NCBI GenBank assembly: GCA_963662155.1
Contig: OY759267.1
Location: 13,452,560 to 13,516,559, forward strand
DNA from: Lamellibrachia columna
Taxonomy: Eukaryota; Annelida; Polychaeta; Sabellida; Siboglinidae
Direction: 5' to 3'
Length of the DNA stretch: 64,000 nucleotides
In this document: in pieces, positions 27,001-37,000 of the stretch
Numbering within the stretch: position 1 is the first letter of the stretch
How the letters are laid out: the number at the start of each line of letters is the position of its first letter
Made by a program: the position numbers and the translations under genes
Notes under the pieces: generated by a model
The model's database searches: none
The model's input: only the letters and a program-made list of their open reading frames with translations
Told to the model about the DNA's origin: nothing

Positions 27001-28608
27001 TTTATTTCTTTCACTGTTGTAAAAAAAATAGCACAGCATCAACTTGTAGGATTGCTACATCCAAACTAAGACATTGTGCTTGTGCTTATCTACTTTTGTT
27101 CCATATTTATATATTTAGTTTGATGTTAGCTGATACCTAAATTGGTAGATCTAAAAATGGATAAACAACATGCAAAATAATATGTGATTAAAAAATGAGA
27201 TCTTTAGTTGTCCTGATGACCAATTCTGGATGGACTAATTACTATAATATTACATTTGGACTGCCTTGATGAGTTTCTTGCTTCCCGCAGAGTCAAAATC
27301 AATTTACTGAAACAGGGGCATGTTTTGCTGGAATGGCAAAATCTCTATTTCAATATGATGTCAAAAATATTTCCTTCCCAGCAAATACAGCTTCGGGCCT
27401 GTAGCAATGTTTGGATGTAATACCAGTTAAAACTTGACCATTTCAGTAAAACGTCCCCTTTTAGGCTGATCACAATCTTGTTGCTTTGCGTGTTGCCATT
27501 TGCTGCCAGTCACTGTTTCAGTATGTCGCTGTATACATGTGTGACATAGCTACCTTGCAGGAAGCAATCTGGATCAATTGCCAAAGTTCCCACGATTTTG
27601 CAATTATCTGTAATTGTCATGTTGACCGTATAATGTGTACATCAGGTTTATAAATATACAAAAATGAACTATGTGGGAATACTCTATTTTGGGGATATTT
27701 TTAATTGGTTTCAATGTAATATTTGTAGTATTTATAGTTCTACAATCATTCAGGCAGTGTCATAATAGCATCATCATTTATAAGTAATTTAGCAGCTGTT
27801 GAAGTGCATCATGTGTGCACTCATGAACTTGAGTTTCAGATAAAATGTCAGAACGGTAACAATTAGGTGTTAAATTTTTCCACTGAGAAAATAACTTTAA
27901 AGTTAATTATTTTATCTCTAGCCAAAATTACAGCTTGAGGGTTTACCACACGTTGAATTTGTTATCATTCAGAATTTGTCACACAATACATTTCTATGCA
28001 TGAAGGCAGGTTGTCCATCTTACGGCAAGGCTACTTACATCAGGTTGTCCATGATGAGGTATGGTCAACCTCTGATTTCAAGCGCTGTTCTTGTGTCTTG
28101 TTTTAGGTTATAACAGGTTTGAAGCATTACGTGAAACAAAATGTAAACAAATGTAAAATAGGTAAATTGATTGGAATAATAAACCTGGAAATTAATTGCA
28201 TTTAATGGAACAATAATCTGTTCTACTTGCTGTCACGCAGAAAGTGATCACTACGCAAACTGCCATATAATGCGTATCATGGCTGAGGTGAGTTGCTTTG
28301 ACTCTGTCCTGGTACTCCTCTGACATTCGCACTAATTCTGCAGTATCATTTTCGTCGTCTCGTAGGTGGGAATGCTTTTGGGACGACCAACGTCGCGGTG
28401 CCGGCAGCAGCCCCAGGCCTTGTATGTGCAAGCTCTCACTCTTCTACCACAAGTTGCACTGGCCCCGTCTCAGTGAGCACGGCCGCCCCGTCAGCCGCGG
28501 CCACTGTCTCCTCCAACTGTTCCACTAGTGTGTCGAACACGCTCCCGATGGAGGGCACGGCCCCAGCCACCATGCTCGGCGTGCTGCCACCACTTTCTGT
28601 TGACGAGG
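2777..28608 (+). CDS. NFAT5: NFAT5 (TonEBP)-type Rel-homology transcription factor, partial at both ends
   Basis: This is a nuclear transcription factor of the NFAT5 branch. In vertebrates it binds tonicity-response elements as a dimer and drives osmoprotective genes. Seven exons are visible: 2777-2967, 6925-7100, 17336-17523, 18360-18483, 20608-20709, 21149-26602 and 28366-28608. All junctions are AG/GT and the codon phases agree through every join, giving about 2159 codons. The first two exons encode the second half of the Rel DNA-binding region, with [11 protein letters not shown] and [13 protein letters not shown], both highly characteristic of NFAT5. The next two encode the IPT/TIG dimerisation domain ([28 protein letters not shown]). 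The fifth carries a K-L-E motif. The sixth is a huge Gln-rich activation exon. The protein is longer than the human one (about 1.5 k residues) because of the Gln expansion. The N-terminus lies upstream of the window and the last exon or exons are unresolved. The family call is near certain; the exact C-terminus is not. Confidence 0.92.
2968..6924 (+). other. NFAT5 intron with repeat debris
   Basis: It contains the TCTATCCCA-ended element (4371-5418). No exon with Rel-domain similarity was found between the two Rel exons, and none is expected because the protein alignment is gap-free. The rest is AT-rich with only short, unsupported ORFs. Confidence 0.6.
4371..5418 (+). mobile_element. DNA transposon-like repeat with 9-bp terminal inverted repeats (copy 2)
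   Basis: It is bounded by TCTATCCCA (4371-4379) and TGGGATAGA (5410-5418), a perfect 9-bp inverted pair. The interior matches copy 1 at 1459-2059. Near 4593 an ORF opens with Met-Ala-Asp-Ala and runs about 40 codons, rich in Asp and Ser, before a stop. It resembles the acidic N-terminus of a transposase such as piggyBac, but no catalytic domain follows, so the family is not assigned. No clean target-site duplication is visible. It lies in the first visible intron of NFAT5. Confidence 0.6.
6925..7100 (+). CDS. NFAT5: NFAT5 exon: Rel homology domain, C-terminal strands
   Basis: The acceptor is TTGTCTCACTGTAG and the donor TGCA|GTAAGT. The translation has [19 protein letters not shown] followed by a basic stretch [16 protein letters not shown] and ends ...VASTPISC. 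This is the Rel fold end and inter-domain linker of NFAT5, with lengths matching the vertebrate protein without gaps. It leaves one base of a Thr codon, completed by CC at 17336. Confidence 0.93.
7864..8275 (+). repeat. Direct repeat pair of about 95 bp, spaced 318 bp
   Basis: The segment 7864-7958 recurs at 8182-8275 with a few changes; both begin TTGGGATCAT and run through TTAGACTTCCTGGTGTGTTA to GATGTGTTATTT. The second copy leads directly into two small ORFs (about 8248-8457 and 8454-8696) that I do not recognise. The layout could be a small LTR-like or duplicated element; no retroviral motifs are visible. Confidence 0.55.
8276..10711. other. NFAT5 intron interior, nothing recognised
   Basis: It is AT-rich sequence with short ORFs (8248-8696 on plus; 9643-10166 on minus) that lack identifiable motifs. 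A segment at about 9519-9560 resembles the terminus at 42751 and that of the hAT-like element at 40785 (CTTGGGGTCAA-type), suggesting a truncated hAT end. Confidence 0.4.
10712..10779 (+). repeat. Detached first unit of the NFAT5 splice-acceptor minisatellite
   Basis: It has the same TGTAAATGTA..GATTGTGTGCAGCCCAGCC unit plan as 16760-17335, ending GAGGTGTGCAGGATG. It is separated from the rest of the array by the 6-kb transposon complex that begins at 10780, so the array evidently pre-dates that insertion. Confidence 0.85.
11791..14937 (+). CDS. LINE ORF: endonuclease-reverse transcriptase polyprotein (1048 aa)
   Basis: This is the self-mobilising enzyme of a non-LTR retrotransposon: a DNA-nicking endonuclease plus reverse transcriptase for target-primed integration. 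The ATG at 11791 is the first in frame. Residues about 70-300 form the exonuclease/endonuclease/phosphatase domain, with [26 protein letters not shown] and ISDHLPC. Residues about 560-860 form the reverse transcriptase, with [47 protein letters not shown], the catalytic TYADDTTL and FLGITLN. The C-terminus ends with a small Cys-containing tail ([12 protein letters not shown]). There is no frameshift or stop. There is no separate ORF1. It belongs to the jockey/CR1/RTE-like endonuclease-bearing LINEs; the exact clade cannot be fixed by eye. Confidence 0.95.
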   Translation: MARNGFPFNDDNSFLRNVGGLTVNSLNHILQINEFNESLPDGEVEIIKHSPYFTDEELIDKIKNKQSTFVVLSLNCQSLNAKMDQINMKLENLRNNSCEIGAICLQETWLSNDSNISLLQIDGFTLISQGKICSAHGGLSIYLSNKYDYKILSINNVSNVWEGQFIEITGKTIQKKIILGNIYRPPRDVIENYKTFIDELTPILTHLQKLKSEVIIAGDFNIDLLKIKEKPVFSEYFDMISAQGFFPRITLPTRFSEHRGTLIDNFLCKLSEGSLNSTSGILINQISDHLPCFICMDCILTRDTVPKFITITQKSPDSLNKFRLELIHSNIYDKLNKNIDGNPNENYNILEEIILNTMIKCLPTKTIKYNKHKYKKSSWITQGIIRSITFRDKLYLKMKQTTIDTARYQVLKTNLHAYNKILKKNIRLAKKIYFESRFEKHKNNIKKTWSIIKEIINETTKTEQFPNSFKIDGTTVTDKTDIANQFNLFFTNIGPKLASQISSNGKCHRDYLKNQTIHKFTFKPISEDTTINIINRMHPKSSSGKDGISTILLKTIKHEICKPVTTILNQSLSTGIFPDKLKVAKVIPLFKKGDNTIFDNYRPISILPAISKVFERVIFDQLHEYFHNRELYYSSQYGFREKHSTELATLEIIDRIIQEMDKHLTPINIYIDLSKAFDTIDHNILMDKLKHYGIKGTAFNLFKTYLSNRKQYVQFGHVKSKEAYITTGVPQGSILGPLLFIIYINDLPIASDLFNFITYADDTTLTSTLDVFNRPGDLNNNINEELNKICDWLNVNKLALNVDKTKAMIFHMPQKKVEKPVLLVNGTVIEYVNNFNFLGITLNNHLNWDSHINKVAYKISRTTGILKKLTHFLPQHILRTMYNSIILPHINYGILAWGYQTQRIFILQKKAIRIITLSKYNAHTAPIYKELKLLKVSDIHKLQELKFYHKLINKQLPEYFYNIPYTNTFEIHQYDTRDKNRLFMSRNNHVFANKCIRYSMIRTVNNSPNDITDKNQIKSKKKQYLLGNYEYNCTKTNCYICRNQGIRV
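15034..15098. repeat. (TA)n microsatellite in the LINE 3' UTR
   Basis: This is an uninterrupted alternating AT run of about 65 bp inside the retrotransposon 3' untranslated region. Confidence 0.95.
15329..16251. other. Remaining interior of the inner hAT-like element
   Basis: Positions 15329-15420 continue the host element sequence interrupted by the LINE and match 10992-11099. The remaining 0.8 kb has no transposase motif. A GGCCGTGGCCACG palindromic segment lies near 15463. Confidence 0.55.
16747..17335 (+). repeat. Minisatellite of about 65 bp made of NFAT5 splice-acceptor copies
   Basis: There are about eleven units here. Most consist of GATTGTAAATGTACTGTGAT, TGTGTGCAG, then CCCAGCCCGCGGGCCAGCCC, then GAGGTGTGCAAGATG; several lack the middle or end part. 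CAG acceptors sit at about 16787, 16852, 16917, 16970, 17014, 17079, 17131, 17175, 17240, 17268 and the authentic one at 17333. The unit equals the end of the intron plus the first 34 bases of the IPT exon. The 254-aa minus ORF across it is a repeat artefact. Confidence 0.93.
17336..17523 (+). CDS. NFAT5: NFAT5 exon: linker and IPT/TIG domain start
   Basis: It starts after GTGTGCAG and ends before GTGAGT. It encodes T-Q-P-A-G-Q-P-E-V, then [20 protein letters not shown], the first strands of the IPT domain. The phase matches the previous exon exactly, so this last CAG of the local minisatellite is the authentic-looking acceptor. Its first 34 bases, with the upstream intron end, are the unit that was amplified upstream. 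Confidence 0.92.
17524..20607 (+). other. NFAT5 introns around the IPT-end exon
   Basis: Apart from the exon at 18360-18483, I see only AT-rich intron. A diverged internal duplication may exist: 19080-19460 and 19800-19990 share phrases such as ACTGAGAAAACG and CTAAATGTTGCAAAT/CTAAGTGTTGCAAAT. No transposon coding sequence was recognised. Confidence 0.45.
18360..18483 (+). CDS. NFAT5: NFAT5 exon: IPT/TIG domain end
   Basis: The acceptor is ATCTGCTTTCAG and the donor CCC|GTAAGT. It encodes [20 protein letters not shown] and ends ...ATFTYTP, the last strands of the IPT dimerisation domain. Entry phase is 0 and exit phase 1. Confidence 0.92.
20608..20709 (+). CDS. NFAT5: NFAT5 exon: short linker after the IPT domain
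   Basis: This is a 34-codon exon, acceptor TTTTTCTAG, donor CCAG|GTAAGA. It contains [11 protein letters not shown], a V/M-K-L-E type site that could be a SUMO-acceptor-like motif; vertebrate NFAT5 has comparable K-x-E motifs in the same place. Phases are 1 in and 1 out, agreeing with both neighbours. Confidence 0.85.
21149..26602 (+). CDS. NFAT5: NFAT5 giant Gln-rich transactivation exon
   Basis: This single 5454-nt exon (acceptor TGTGTTGCAG, donor AAG|GTAACT) holds about 1818 codons. Residues from about 110 to 830 of the exon are dominated by Gln tracts and an 8-residue unit close to QKELQMQQ. Later parts are Gln/Ser/Thr/Pro-rich and disordered-looking, with short hydrophobic acidic motifs ([31 protein letters not shown]) that could act as activation segments. 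It also has two related V-R-D-L-L-x-Q-R motifs near 24008 and 24218 and a threefold 16-residue repeat at 26212-26352. Reading through the donor gives an ORF to 26838, which I regard as intron. The long minus-strand ORFs here are shadows of CAG/CTG composition. Confidence 0.88.
21805..23160 (+). repeat. NFAT5: 24-bp coding minisatellite (8-residue QKELQMQQ unit)
   Basis: There are more than 40 in-frame copies in two blocks (about 21805-22560 and 22720-23160), separated by a diverged Gln-rich stretch. Variation is nearly all within the frame: Met/Ile/Val/His at one site, Leu/Phe/Met at another, and synonymous CAG/CAA and AAA/AAG changes. Pure CAG runs expand it at 22180-22228 and elsewhere. The alternating K-E charge pair every eight residues suggests a long charged helix or coiled coil within the polyglutamine domain. 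Confidence 0.93.
26212..26352 (+). repeat. NFAT5: 48-bp, three-copy coding repeat in NFAT5
   Basis: Three in-frame copies of a 16-residue unit, of the form x-x-V-T-x-x-x-S-M-Q-F-I-Q-T-x-P, have their ATG of S-M-Q at 26242, 26290 and 26338. Third-position changes between copies indicate they are not brand new. Confidence 0.85.
26603..28365 (+). other. NFAT5 intron, nothing recognised
   Basis: It is AT-rich, without ORFs or repeats that I can classify. Confidence 0.5.
28366..28608 (+). CDS. NFAT5: NFAT5 exon: Ser/Thr/Ala-rich segment near the C-terminus
   Basis: The acceptor is CGTCTCGTAG and the phase (1) matches the giant exon. The translation begins [20 protein letters not shown] and ends PPLSVDE, after which G|GTATTT is a plausible but weak donor. 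If not spliced, translation would stop at TAG (28624-28626). GC content is higher than its surroundings, supporting coding function. Confidence 0.72.
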
Positions 28609-28918
28609 GTATTTATCTATTTTAGTAGCACCTTCTACAGTTTGTTGTATGTCGTGTTGCACCGTCGCTGCCTCGTGTGGGGCAGTGGTGGCGCAACCAT
28701 GGTGGTGGCATGGTGCACCGAGGGTCGGGCATCTCGGTGTGGCAGCCCCACTTAACGTGCATGCAACATGGTTACTGTGTCGTAGTTTTCGGTAAAAGTT
28801 TTTGCGTAATGTGTGTTATCATCATGTGCGAGGATAGCAGCTGCTGCAGTGTGTGTACATTGTGGCCACTTTGTATTATCAGTGAGCTGGCTGGCTGTCA
28901 TTAATACAAACGTTTCTC

Positions 28919-29022
28919 TTCTCTTTCAGATTACATCAGGGCAACAGGTAGGTGGGTGCTAGTAATAATTAAGCATTTTCTCTTTCAGCAGGAGTCTGTA
29001 AGGTAGGTGGAAGGGACTAGTT
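28919..29022 (+). repeat. Duplicated acceptor/micro-exon/donor unit, possible last NFAT5 exons
   Basis: Two adjacent similar units have the same plan: a TTCTCTTTCAG acceptor, a tiny putative exon (28930-28947, 18 nt; 28989-29002, 14 nt) and a GTAGGTGG donor. A third acceptor (GTTTCAG) follows at 29093 and a strong one (TTTGTCTCTCTGTAG) at 29223. One or more may encode the C-terminal end of NFAT5, but no combination gave an unambiguous conserved end, so I leave the C-terminus open. Confidence 0.4.
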
Positions 29023-29223
29023 TCCATCTTCTTTGTTGTCTACACAGCCAGCTCGCTGATGATGTCTGAAAACTAATACTCACTTTGTTTCAGCAGGCAA
29101 TGGCAGGTCGTTTCAGTGCTGGTGCAGAGGACATCATTTGGTCATAAGTTACTGCAGCAGTTTGCGTCCTCAACGACTCTCTGCCGTTTCATCGCATGCT
29201 CACCTGTTGTTTGTCTCTCTGTA

Positions 29224-32200
29224 GTTGACCGGCTCCTCAATCCACCGACATCGACGATCAGTGGCTCCATCCAGTGACACAATAAGTGTTGAAGACATCC
29301 ACAAGAGCCGGAAGGTTCAACTAAGATGTAGCTGAATGGTGCCTGCAAGGTTCACGACCTGGCATGATCGCTCCAAGCAACCGGTGGCTCTTAGGGACCA
29401 GCCCTGACGACCATTTGTAGTGAGGTCATTTTTGTGATATTCTGGGAGTTGGGCTTCTATTGCTAGCAGCTGATGTGGTGGCTGTCCTGTTTAGCTAATC
29501 TGCAGTGTGACTGTAAGTATTGGTTGTGCAGCAGTCTCTGCCTAGTCATTGGGTCAGTTGTGTACATGCATATGTTGTATTGTTGTTGTAAATGCAGTTT
29601 TGACATGGTTCAGTGGTTGCCTAATACTATATGTTGTAGACAAGTGCTGTAATGGTTTGTACACATGCCCATTTAGCTGTCAAAAATTCTCCCTGTTCTT
29701 GAATATCGGCCATAATTCGATGCCAATAAGTCCTAGAGAAAATCTGCGATTACATGACGCACCAGTTAATGTATGCTTTTTTCGTTTCACGATCTGATCA
29801 AGTTTGTCATTTAGATAACTCGTATGAATGTCTTGTCATTGTATAACCAGATTACCCTGTGGGTATAAGTCTGTTTGGATTATGTGCCAAAGAATACATA
29901 TTTGTGCTAGAAAACTAGTGTACTAGAAGTAGGTGTGTAGCTTTTCACATGGTAGAGAGTTCATAACGTAGCCAACAATCAGATATCTAATCTTCCTGTG
30001 TGACTGGGTGTATATTCTAGAGTAATAGGGCTTTTCTGTTTTGTGGCACATTCAGGAGTTGTGTTTACTGTCTTATTTATTACCATGGCTGAACATTCCA
30101 GTGATAGTGGTCGCCAATATCAGTGACAGTGGCTTCGTCAGACATTGCCCTCTGCTGTCGTTTGAGTGAGATATCTTGATACCTACCGAGTCGACACATG
30201 TAATTTGGGTTAGACATCATGCCTAGTGTCATGTGTTCTTATTGTTTCGATGCTCAAGGTTATCAACGGTGTTGCCTTTAATGAAAGTATTAAACGTGGT
30301 TCAGTGGAATGGATTGCGGTAAATAAAATTTCGGGTTAGTTCGTGTTTGCTAGTGTTAGAAGAGATGCTTTTATACCGTTGTATCGTACAGGTTGAAAGT
30401 GATTTTCAGTGTAGTTTCGTCGATTCACCAACGTTTTGGTGTGCACATGTAGTTTGCAGTGTTCCGTTATTGTCTGGCCAATAGATGAAACTAGGGTGAG
30501 AGGTTTGTTTGCCAAAGTTAGTCTAAGATGCTTTTGTGTACAGTATCATGATACTTCATTGTAAATATCCTTATGCTAAGCATTGATTCTTTTCATTCGT
30601 CCACATTTGTGATTGTCTGTTTGTAAGGGCAATGTTGTTAAACCTTATTCTCATGCAGTAGGTTCAGAATTAACCATTGTGAAACAGGTGATGCATTTAT
30701 TATTTGTATAAGTTAAACAACTTATTATTGGTTGCCTAATTTTGGACCTAGCAGTTACATTTAATATCCTATAAACTGGAAATTTTTACAACTTATGCAA
30801 TAGTTATTTTAAAAGCATCAAATTGATTTATGTAATTTGTGGTATACAATGGATACTATTTGTGAAGAAATTTTTTCCATAGCTGGAAAATAGCTTTTGA
30901 AATTAAATTAATGGCACCTGATTCGTGATGATTTTTTATCATAAAATTGGTAGACCACCCCGTGAGAAATGTGGGATTTAGCAGCACTGCTACAGAAGTC
31001 ATATCATAATAGTGTGTCAGTTTTGTTACTCAGTATTAGTAGATGGTAGATATATTCGGATGGAATTGATGCGCCGGTTGTGGTAAACTGCTGAAGGTCT
31101 ATAGTATCGCAGACCTACAATTTATTTTGTTGCACTCGAATGCAAGCTATATGATGGAATGTAGCGGATGTAGTTTGTCAAGTTATCACTGGCAATAGCT
31201 AACTACTGCAGTAGTCATTATTAAACAGAGTAGTTTGTTTTTGAAGTTGAACCAATTAGCTGGTCTTGTGCACCAATTGACTACGCACTTATGATGTTTG
31301 TTGCACATATTGTATCAGTATGTGTCAGCTCTATATGTATGTGATTGCTATTGTGTTCAGTTGGGTCTGTGATAAATCGTGTTTAAGATATATGTACGAG
31401 GGGAGCAAGGTAGCACCAACAACGTTGGCTGGCTTTGTGCTCTCACATTTTCATTGTGTATTTCGGCATTCCTGGAAAACTATACTATTGCTATTTGGCT
31501 GTCGTCATGTTCGCCTAATTACACATCAAGTAGTTCAAAGTGATTCATCATATCATCTTGTGGTTGAATGGTGCTGATGTTACGAACAGTGAACAGTGTT
31601 TTGCTTTCACTGGATATTTGATAATGTTACGTGGGGCCAGGAATAGATGCACCTGTATGCCAGTGTTTGAATTGCTGCCGATTGTGAACCGAAATGACTT
31701 TGTTTTCTACCTTTGCAACAGTTGTGCTACATTTTTTAGACTTATGACACATATATATATATTTTGTAAATGGCAAATGTTGTGCCGCATTTGTGAAGGT
31801 ATTTACTATGAAAAATTGTGTTCCTAGCATTTGTGGAATGGTAATGTATTGAAGCAAAATTGTGAGATGGCAGCACAGTATGGTGTGTTATCATCTATGA
31901 ATTTGTGGTGCTGCTCTGAACCTAACAACCCTGCAGGCGATTTACTCTGCTGGCCAGGACTATTTTATTGAATCTTTTACCTGACAGTTGTGCTGGCTCA
32001 CTTGAAATTGGTACCACTAATCAGATTGCAGAATATTTCAAAAAATTATAAGTTATTTCAAGGTAATACTAGTAGTATGTAGTTAGTTGTACCATGCCAT
32101 TCTCTATATAAGAATAATTTTGTATTGGCTAATGTTATCTTCCTCGGTTTTGTTGAAGATTTTAGTCGATTAATCAATGTGTTTTTCTGTGTTTGTTACG

Positions 32201-32260
32201 ATTGTAAAATCGTCTCACCATTATTAAGTATTAAGCCAAATAAAATCTCACTGCATGGAC
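29224..32260 (+). other. Probable NFAT5 terminal exon and long 3' UTR
   Basis: There are no substantial ORFs or transposon motifs in this T-rich stretch, which follows a strong acceptor at 29223. AATAAA signals occur at 30322-30327 and 32239-32244. Vertebrate NFAT5 genes also carry very long 3' UTRs, so this is a reasonable reading, but only transcript data would define the end. Confidence 0.4.
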
Positions 32261-33360
32261 ATACATACATAAGAACATGTTAACTTTACATAATTTCATA
32301 GACAAAAATGGGATGCAAAATTTAAATGTCTATAGCCAATGCACTGACTTTATGGGGAATTGTTATGGAAATGGGTGGGGAACTGACACACAGTTGTGTG
32401 GATACAAAGAGGATGCATTGATAGAAGTGTTGAAATGATGATAATACATTGTTACGTATGAAGGGATGCACTATTGGTTATGTGGAAATAGAGAATCAGT
32501 TGATGGCATTAGTGTTTGGATGATGATGGTGTTGCATTGACAGTGGTTATGTGGAGATGAAGACGCCTTGGCGTAAGTTGTGCTGCAAAGACACACAGGA
32601 CATACTCATATGGAGACAAAACAACAAAGATGGTGCATTGACAGAGGTGCTGAGAGATTGTTCAGTGACAGTGCTTTAGTTAAGACAACCATGATGGCAG
32701 GAATGATTAAATAGATAAAAAAAAATATCTTAGCAATGGTTGAGTTCATACTAAGTTCTTAGATGTATTGACTATTTATTTAAAAACTATCTATTGGTTG
32801 AGTTGTAATGTGACCATTCAGTGTTTCTTGGCTGCACCTAATTCACCGCACAAGGCTTGCAGTCGGAATGGTTCTGGTTTCGATAGCTAATGGCCGTTGC
32901 TAGGTTTTCTTCCCAAATTGATATTTGAAATTCATGTTTTTTATAATGTATAGTCATCCCTATACATTACAATATTAAGTTGGTGTGTCACTGGCCACAC
33001 CAGTAAGTAAAGTACTGTATTCGACCTAAACACAGTACTCTTGAAAAAAATTGGGCCATGGGAAAATGTCAAAGAATCGGTTACTATAAGCATACACCCA
33101 CATTTGTTCTCTAACTGTATTTAACACTAGTGGTATCATTTGGTGACAACGTAGAACTGAAAAAGTGGTGCCAACTGTTTCAAACCACCACACTTCTGTT
33201 GTTCCGCACTGGTCAAATTACAATAACAATGGATTCTGGTAATTAATTGAAGGCAACCAAGGAACATAAAATGTATCGACCAGCGTCAAGGGAAGTGCAT
33301 TGGCTGTAGTTGGCGTTTTGTTGAGGAGAGCAGTCAACACTGAAGTGTGCAGTTGTACAG

Positions 33361-33950
33361 TTTATTTGCAATTGCATTATGGCATACAATAAAAACAGAC
33401 ATGTTCAGCAAATCTTTTATTTCTTGCATGATGTTTAGTTTGACTAAGTACTAGATAAAAAAGTGTCATCCCTGGTGTGTTTTTAAAGCATTTTGATATT
33501 ATTTGCCGAGTTTTCGGTTCACATTCCTGAGCAATACCAAACAGCGATTTATAAATACAGCACAATATTTGATCATTCAAATACCTGTACTGTAATTTCA
33601 CATAAATTTTTTAGTAATGTATAAACCTAGTTTTTAACATAAAAAGATATACTTAATATGCAAAAACTGATCAATTGTCATCCATCCAGTTAGCACGACA
33701 TTATGTTACATATTACAAGTGCTTTGAGCTTTTAAAGGATATTGGACTCTGAATTATATTATAATAATATAATATCCTAAATAGCTATGTATTTAACTCC
33801 CATAAAGCAGTTTCAATAATATAAATGTATAACAATTAAGATACTTGGATTTAGACACCGTGGCATAAAAATTACTGATCTCACTGCTGAAAGACTACAA
33901 TACCAACTGTGCTATACAATATAGATTGTATGATACATCTGTATTTGCAG
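33361..33950 (-). other. Probable cathepsin A 3' UTR
   Basis: AATAAA on the minus strand occurs at 33421-33416 and 33366-33361, about 0.55 kb after the stop codon. No other feature is visible. The gap to the putative NFAT5 3' end is about 1.1 kb. Confidence 0.35.
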
Positions 33951-34034
33951 TCAGATTCGTTTTCCTTGGATGTATCTTTGGAACATTGTCAAGGCGGGAA
34001 TCGGCTTGTCTTGGGGCACCATGTGACCAGACCC
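33951..34034 (-). CDS. CTSA: Cathepsin A exon 13: catalytic His and stop
   Basis: It encodes [20 protein letters not shown] and stops at TGA (33953-33951) a few residues later. The His of G-S-G-H-M-V-P is the last member of the triad. It is too short to stand out as an ORF. The acceptor is TTTTGTTTTCTAG. Confidence 0.94.
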   Translation of the reverse strand, partial: GSGHMVPQDKPIPALTMFQRYIQGKRI

Positions 34035-37000
34035 CTAGAAAACAAAAACAGTTACACAGAATTAACTTACCAAAATATATAATACTGCAATCATTACCTT
34101 AAATAAATTCAATATAAATATTGAAAAATTCCCGTCCATCTGTTTCAATAAATTTTTTTTATTAAGATTTCATAATAAAAAACCATTGTAATACAGAAAA
34201 TGTCGTTAAATTTTGAATGCTTTAAAAATGTGTTTCCTAAGATGCTCATAAAATCCACCATAAGCACAAAAGCTCCACAACAAATTGATTGAATGATGCT
34301 GTACTAGACACTTTTCAACCATTTTTGGTCACTTGGTAAAGAAAGAACATGTATGCTATAAAATATTCCACTATATTACTCGCACAGCATTATTTCCATG
34401 ACAACAGCAGAAGTGTGGAAACATTTTTATAGACGTCGGTAACAATAATCCCATCTAGGATGCCAACAGCCTCAACCAAGATTACGCTAATGTTTACAGG
34501 CCACCTCAAAACATCAACCTATGACACTACATGAAACTGATGTCATTTAACCTCACCCCACATGCACATGAAACTTTAAATAACATTAACACATAGATAC
34601 CTGCGAACATTACCTCGTTCTTCCTGCTGTAACCATGACATACCACACATACACGTACAACACAGCCATACACATACCACACAACCATACACATGCCACA
34701 CATACACGTATCACACAGCCAATACACATACCACAGTCATACACATACTACACATACACATGCCACACAGCCATACACAAACCACACATACCACACATAA
34801 ACCACATACCACACATACTATACTACATATACTACACAGCCATACACACACCACACATAAACCACATCCACACACATACCACACAGCCATACACAAACTA
34901 CAAAGCCATACACACACTAACATGACTGCAGACTCATTTATTTCTTCTTCTTTCCCTGTTTTGGGAGAAAATATCAATGTACGAAACTACCGGGGGTAAG
35001 CAAAATAGCCGCTAACCAATGAAACCAATTTTGTTTAGTATCAAAACTTTAATCATGTACATATATAGCCATACATACATTAATCATGTACATATATAGC
35101 CGACTTTGTAACAAGTGCAGCTTTAAAGAACACAATCTGGTAGTTTTATAGTAAAATCATGTGTACTTATAACAATACCTATTCCAACATCTTGGCCGGC
35201 CAAGTGATGAACCACATTTTAAAAATATACCATTATCTGTTCAAAGTGCAATTCGAATATCTCGGGGGGGGGGTGAATGCCATGTTTTCATTGCAAGCAG
35301 AGGGAACGTAATGTTATGGTTGTTAATGATATACCCATCACGTGATCATGTGAAAGCCAGACCCTGATAAACCTTGTCCAACGGCATAGGAAACTGTCAA
35401 ACATTTGTCTGCCAATTGACAGCAAGGCTGATGTTCATAACATTTAAATGTGGTTCATTAAAACATGTTTGGGTGTCAAGATAATACATACAAGATAACA
35501 TGATTTTATGATAAAAATTAATTTGTACCTTTCCTGGTAATAACTGCCCCCATTTGGAATCCCGAATGCCACTTACCTTCACTGTGACCACGACAAGATC
35601 CTCAAAGTGTTTCACGAATCCCGCGACCTGCTTTGAACCATCTTTGGCTTTGTAGCTCCAAGTGGTACGATTCATAACCAGCTGAGGTAAATACACATTC
35701 AAGTAGTTGAGCTGCCGAATGGGATAGTGACAACTAGTTTGGTTCACTTGAACAGATGTTTAGTGTCGGCTACACAAAATGTTTGTCCAATGATTTAATC
35801 AAAACTAAATAAAACATTTACACAAATGAGCTAGCATGTCATAGTGGATACTTGATAGTTATTAGTATGTTTGTTGGATGAACTACCTTCTGATCAAGTG
35901 ACTCGGCAAACCACTGGTCTCCGAGGAAGTTGCACGCCATATCCACGTCACCGTTGTAAATCAGAATCTTCTGATTCTGGAATAATAAAAGTAGCCACAA
36001 TGCACTAACCATACTTACAAAACAAGAACGATGCAAATATTAAAAATAAATAACTAAAAACTACAATAAAACAAAAGCAAGATTACCCATAAGAGGGCTG
36101 ATTATACAGTTGGTTGCTAAATAGCGGTTCAAGCCCAAATGTTGTCTAGATAAAGCATTGTTTGACCCACTGACCTTGGTGGCTAGGACCTTCAGGTACT
36201 GGCTGCGCATGTTCTTGTACAACATCTTGTAACTGGTCCCAACAATGCCACTACAGCACATTGATAAGTATGCAATTATTGAGAAGGAATTTATGCACCA
36301 ATAGAGCACAATGGCTGAAGATGTTTACAACAAAGAAACATTTACAATGAACATACTTGGAATAATGTTGCTAAAGACTTCCGTGTGTTTACGTCATCAT
36401 ATTCATTTCAAATCATACAGATAATACAACTGGTTTACTATTTGTATTGTATGCACATGAACATGCAACACAATAACATGTTCCAACATTGGACATACTA
36501 ATACATATTCGTGCCCTCGTGGTGACATGCCTTAGTAACCAATCATTATTTTCAGTTACAGTGAACATATCTCAAATAATCAAGAGAAAAACATGAACTT
36601 CACTTTTTTAATAGACAACAAGGAACATATGCTGTAGTTAAGTAACCTGTCTCTTGATGCAGCAACAAATCCATATCAGTATGTTTATTCTGTAAAACTC
36701 TTACCTGCAAATTTCCCACTTGGGCAGGGAGGAAGGAATGTGAAGGGCCTTCCTTATATCCCCTCGGTTCAGGTAGGTAGTTATCCCCCGGACGTCAATA
36801 CAAGGAGGAACAACTGACAGTCTCCCTTCTGGCACCTTCTGTAAGAGAACCTGGCCGGGGAAGGAGGACAAGTATTGGAATTACACAACGTTACTTCATA
36901 TTCCAGATAAAAAATAATCCCAATTATAATTCAGTTGTTTAACCTCAACTCATTCTTAAATTCCATTTCCTTTTTTTCAGCTTCAATTTCTTTCAAAACA

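Noticed and set aside
34527..34977. Val/Cys/Trp- or His/Thr-rich ORFs in the CTSA intron
   Set aside because: They are products of the CACACATA simple repeat.
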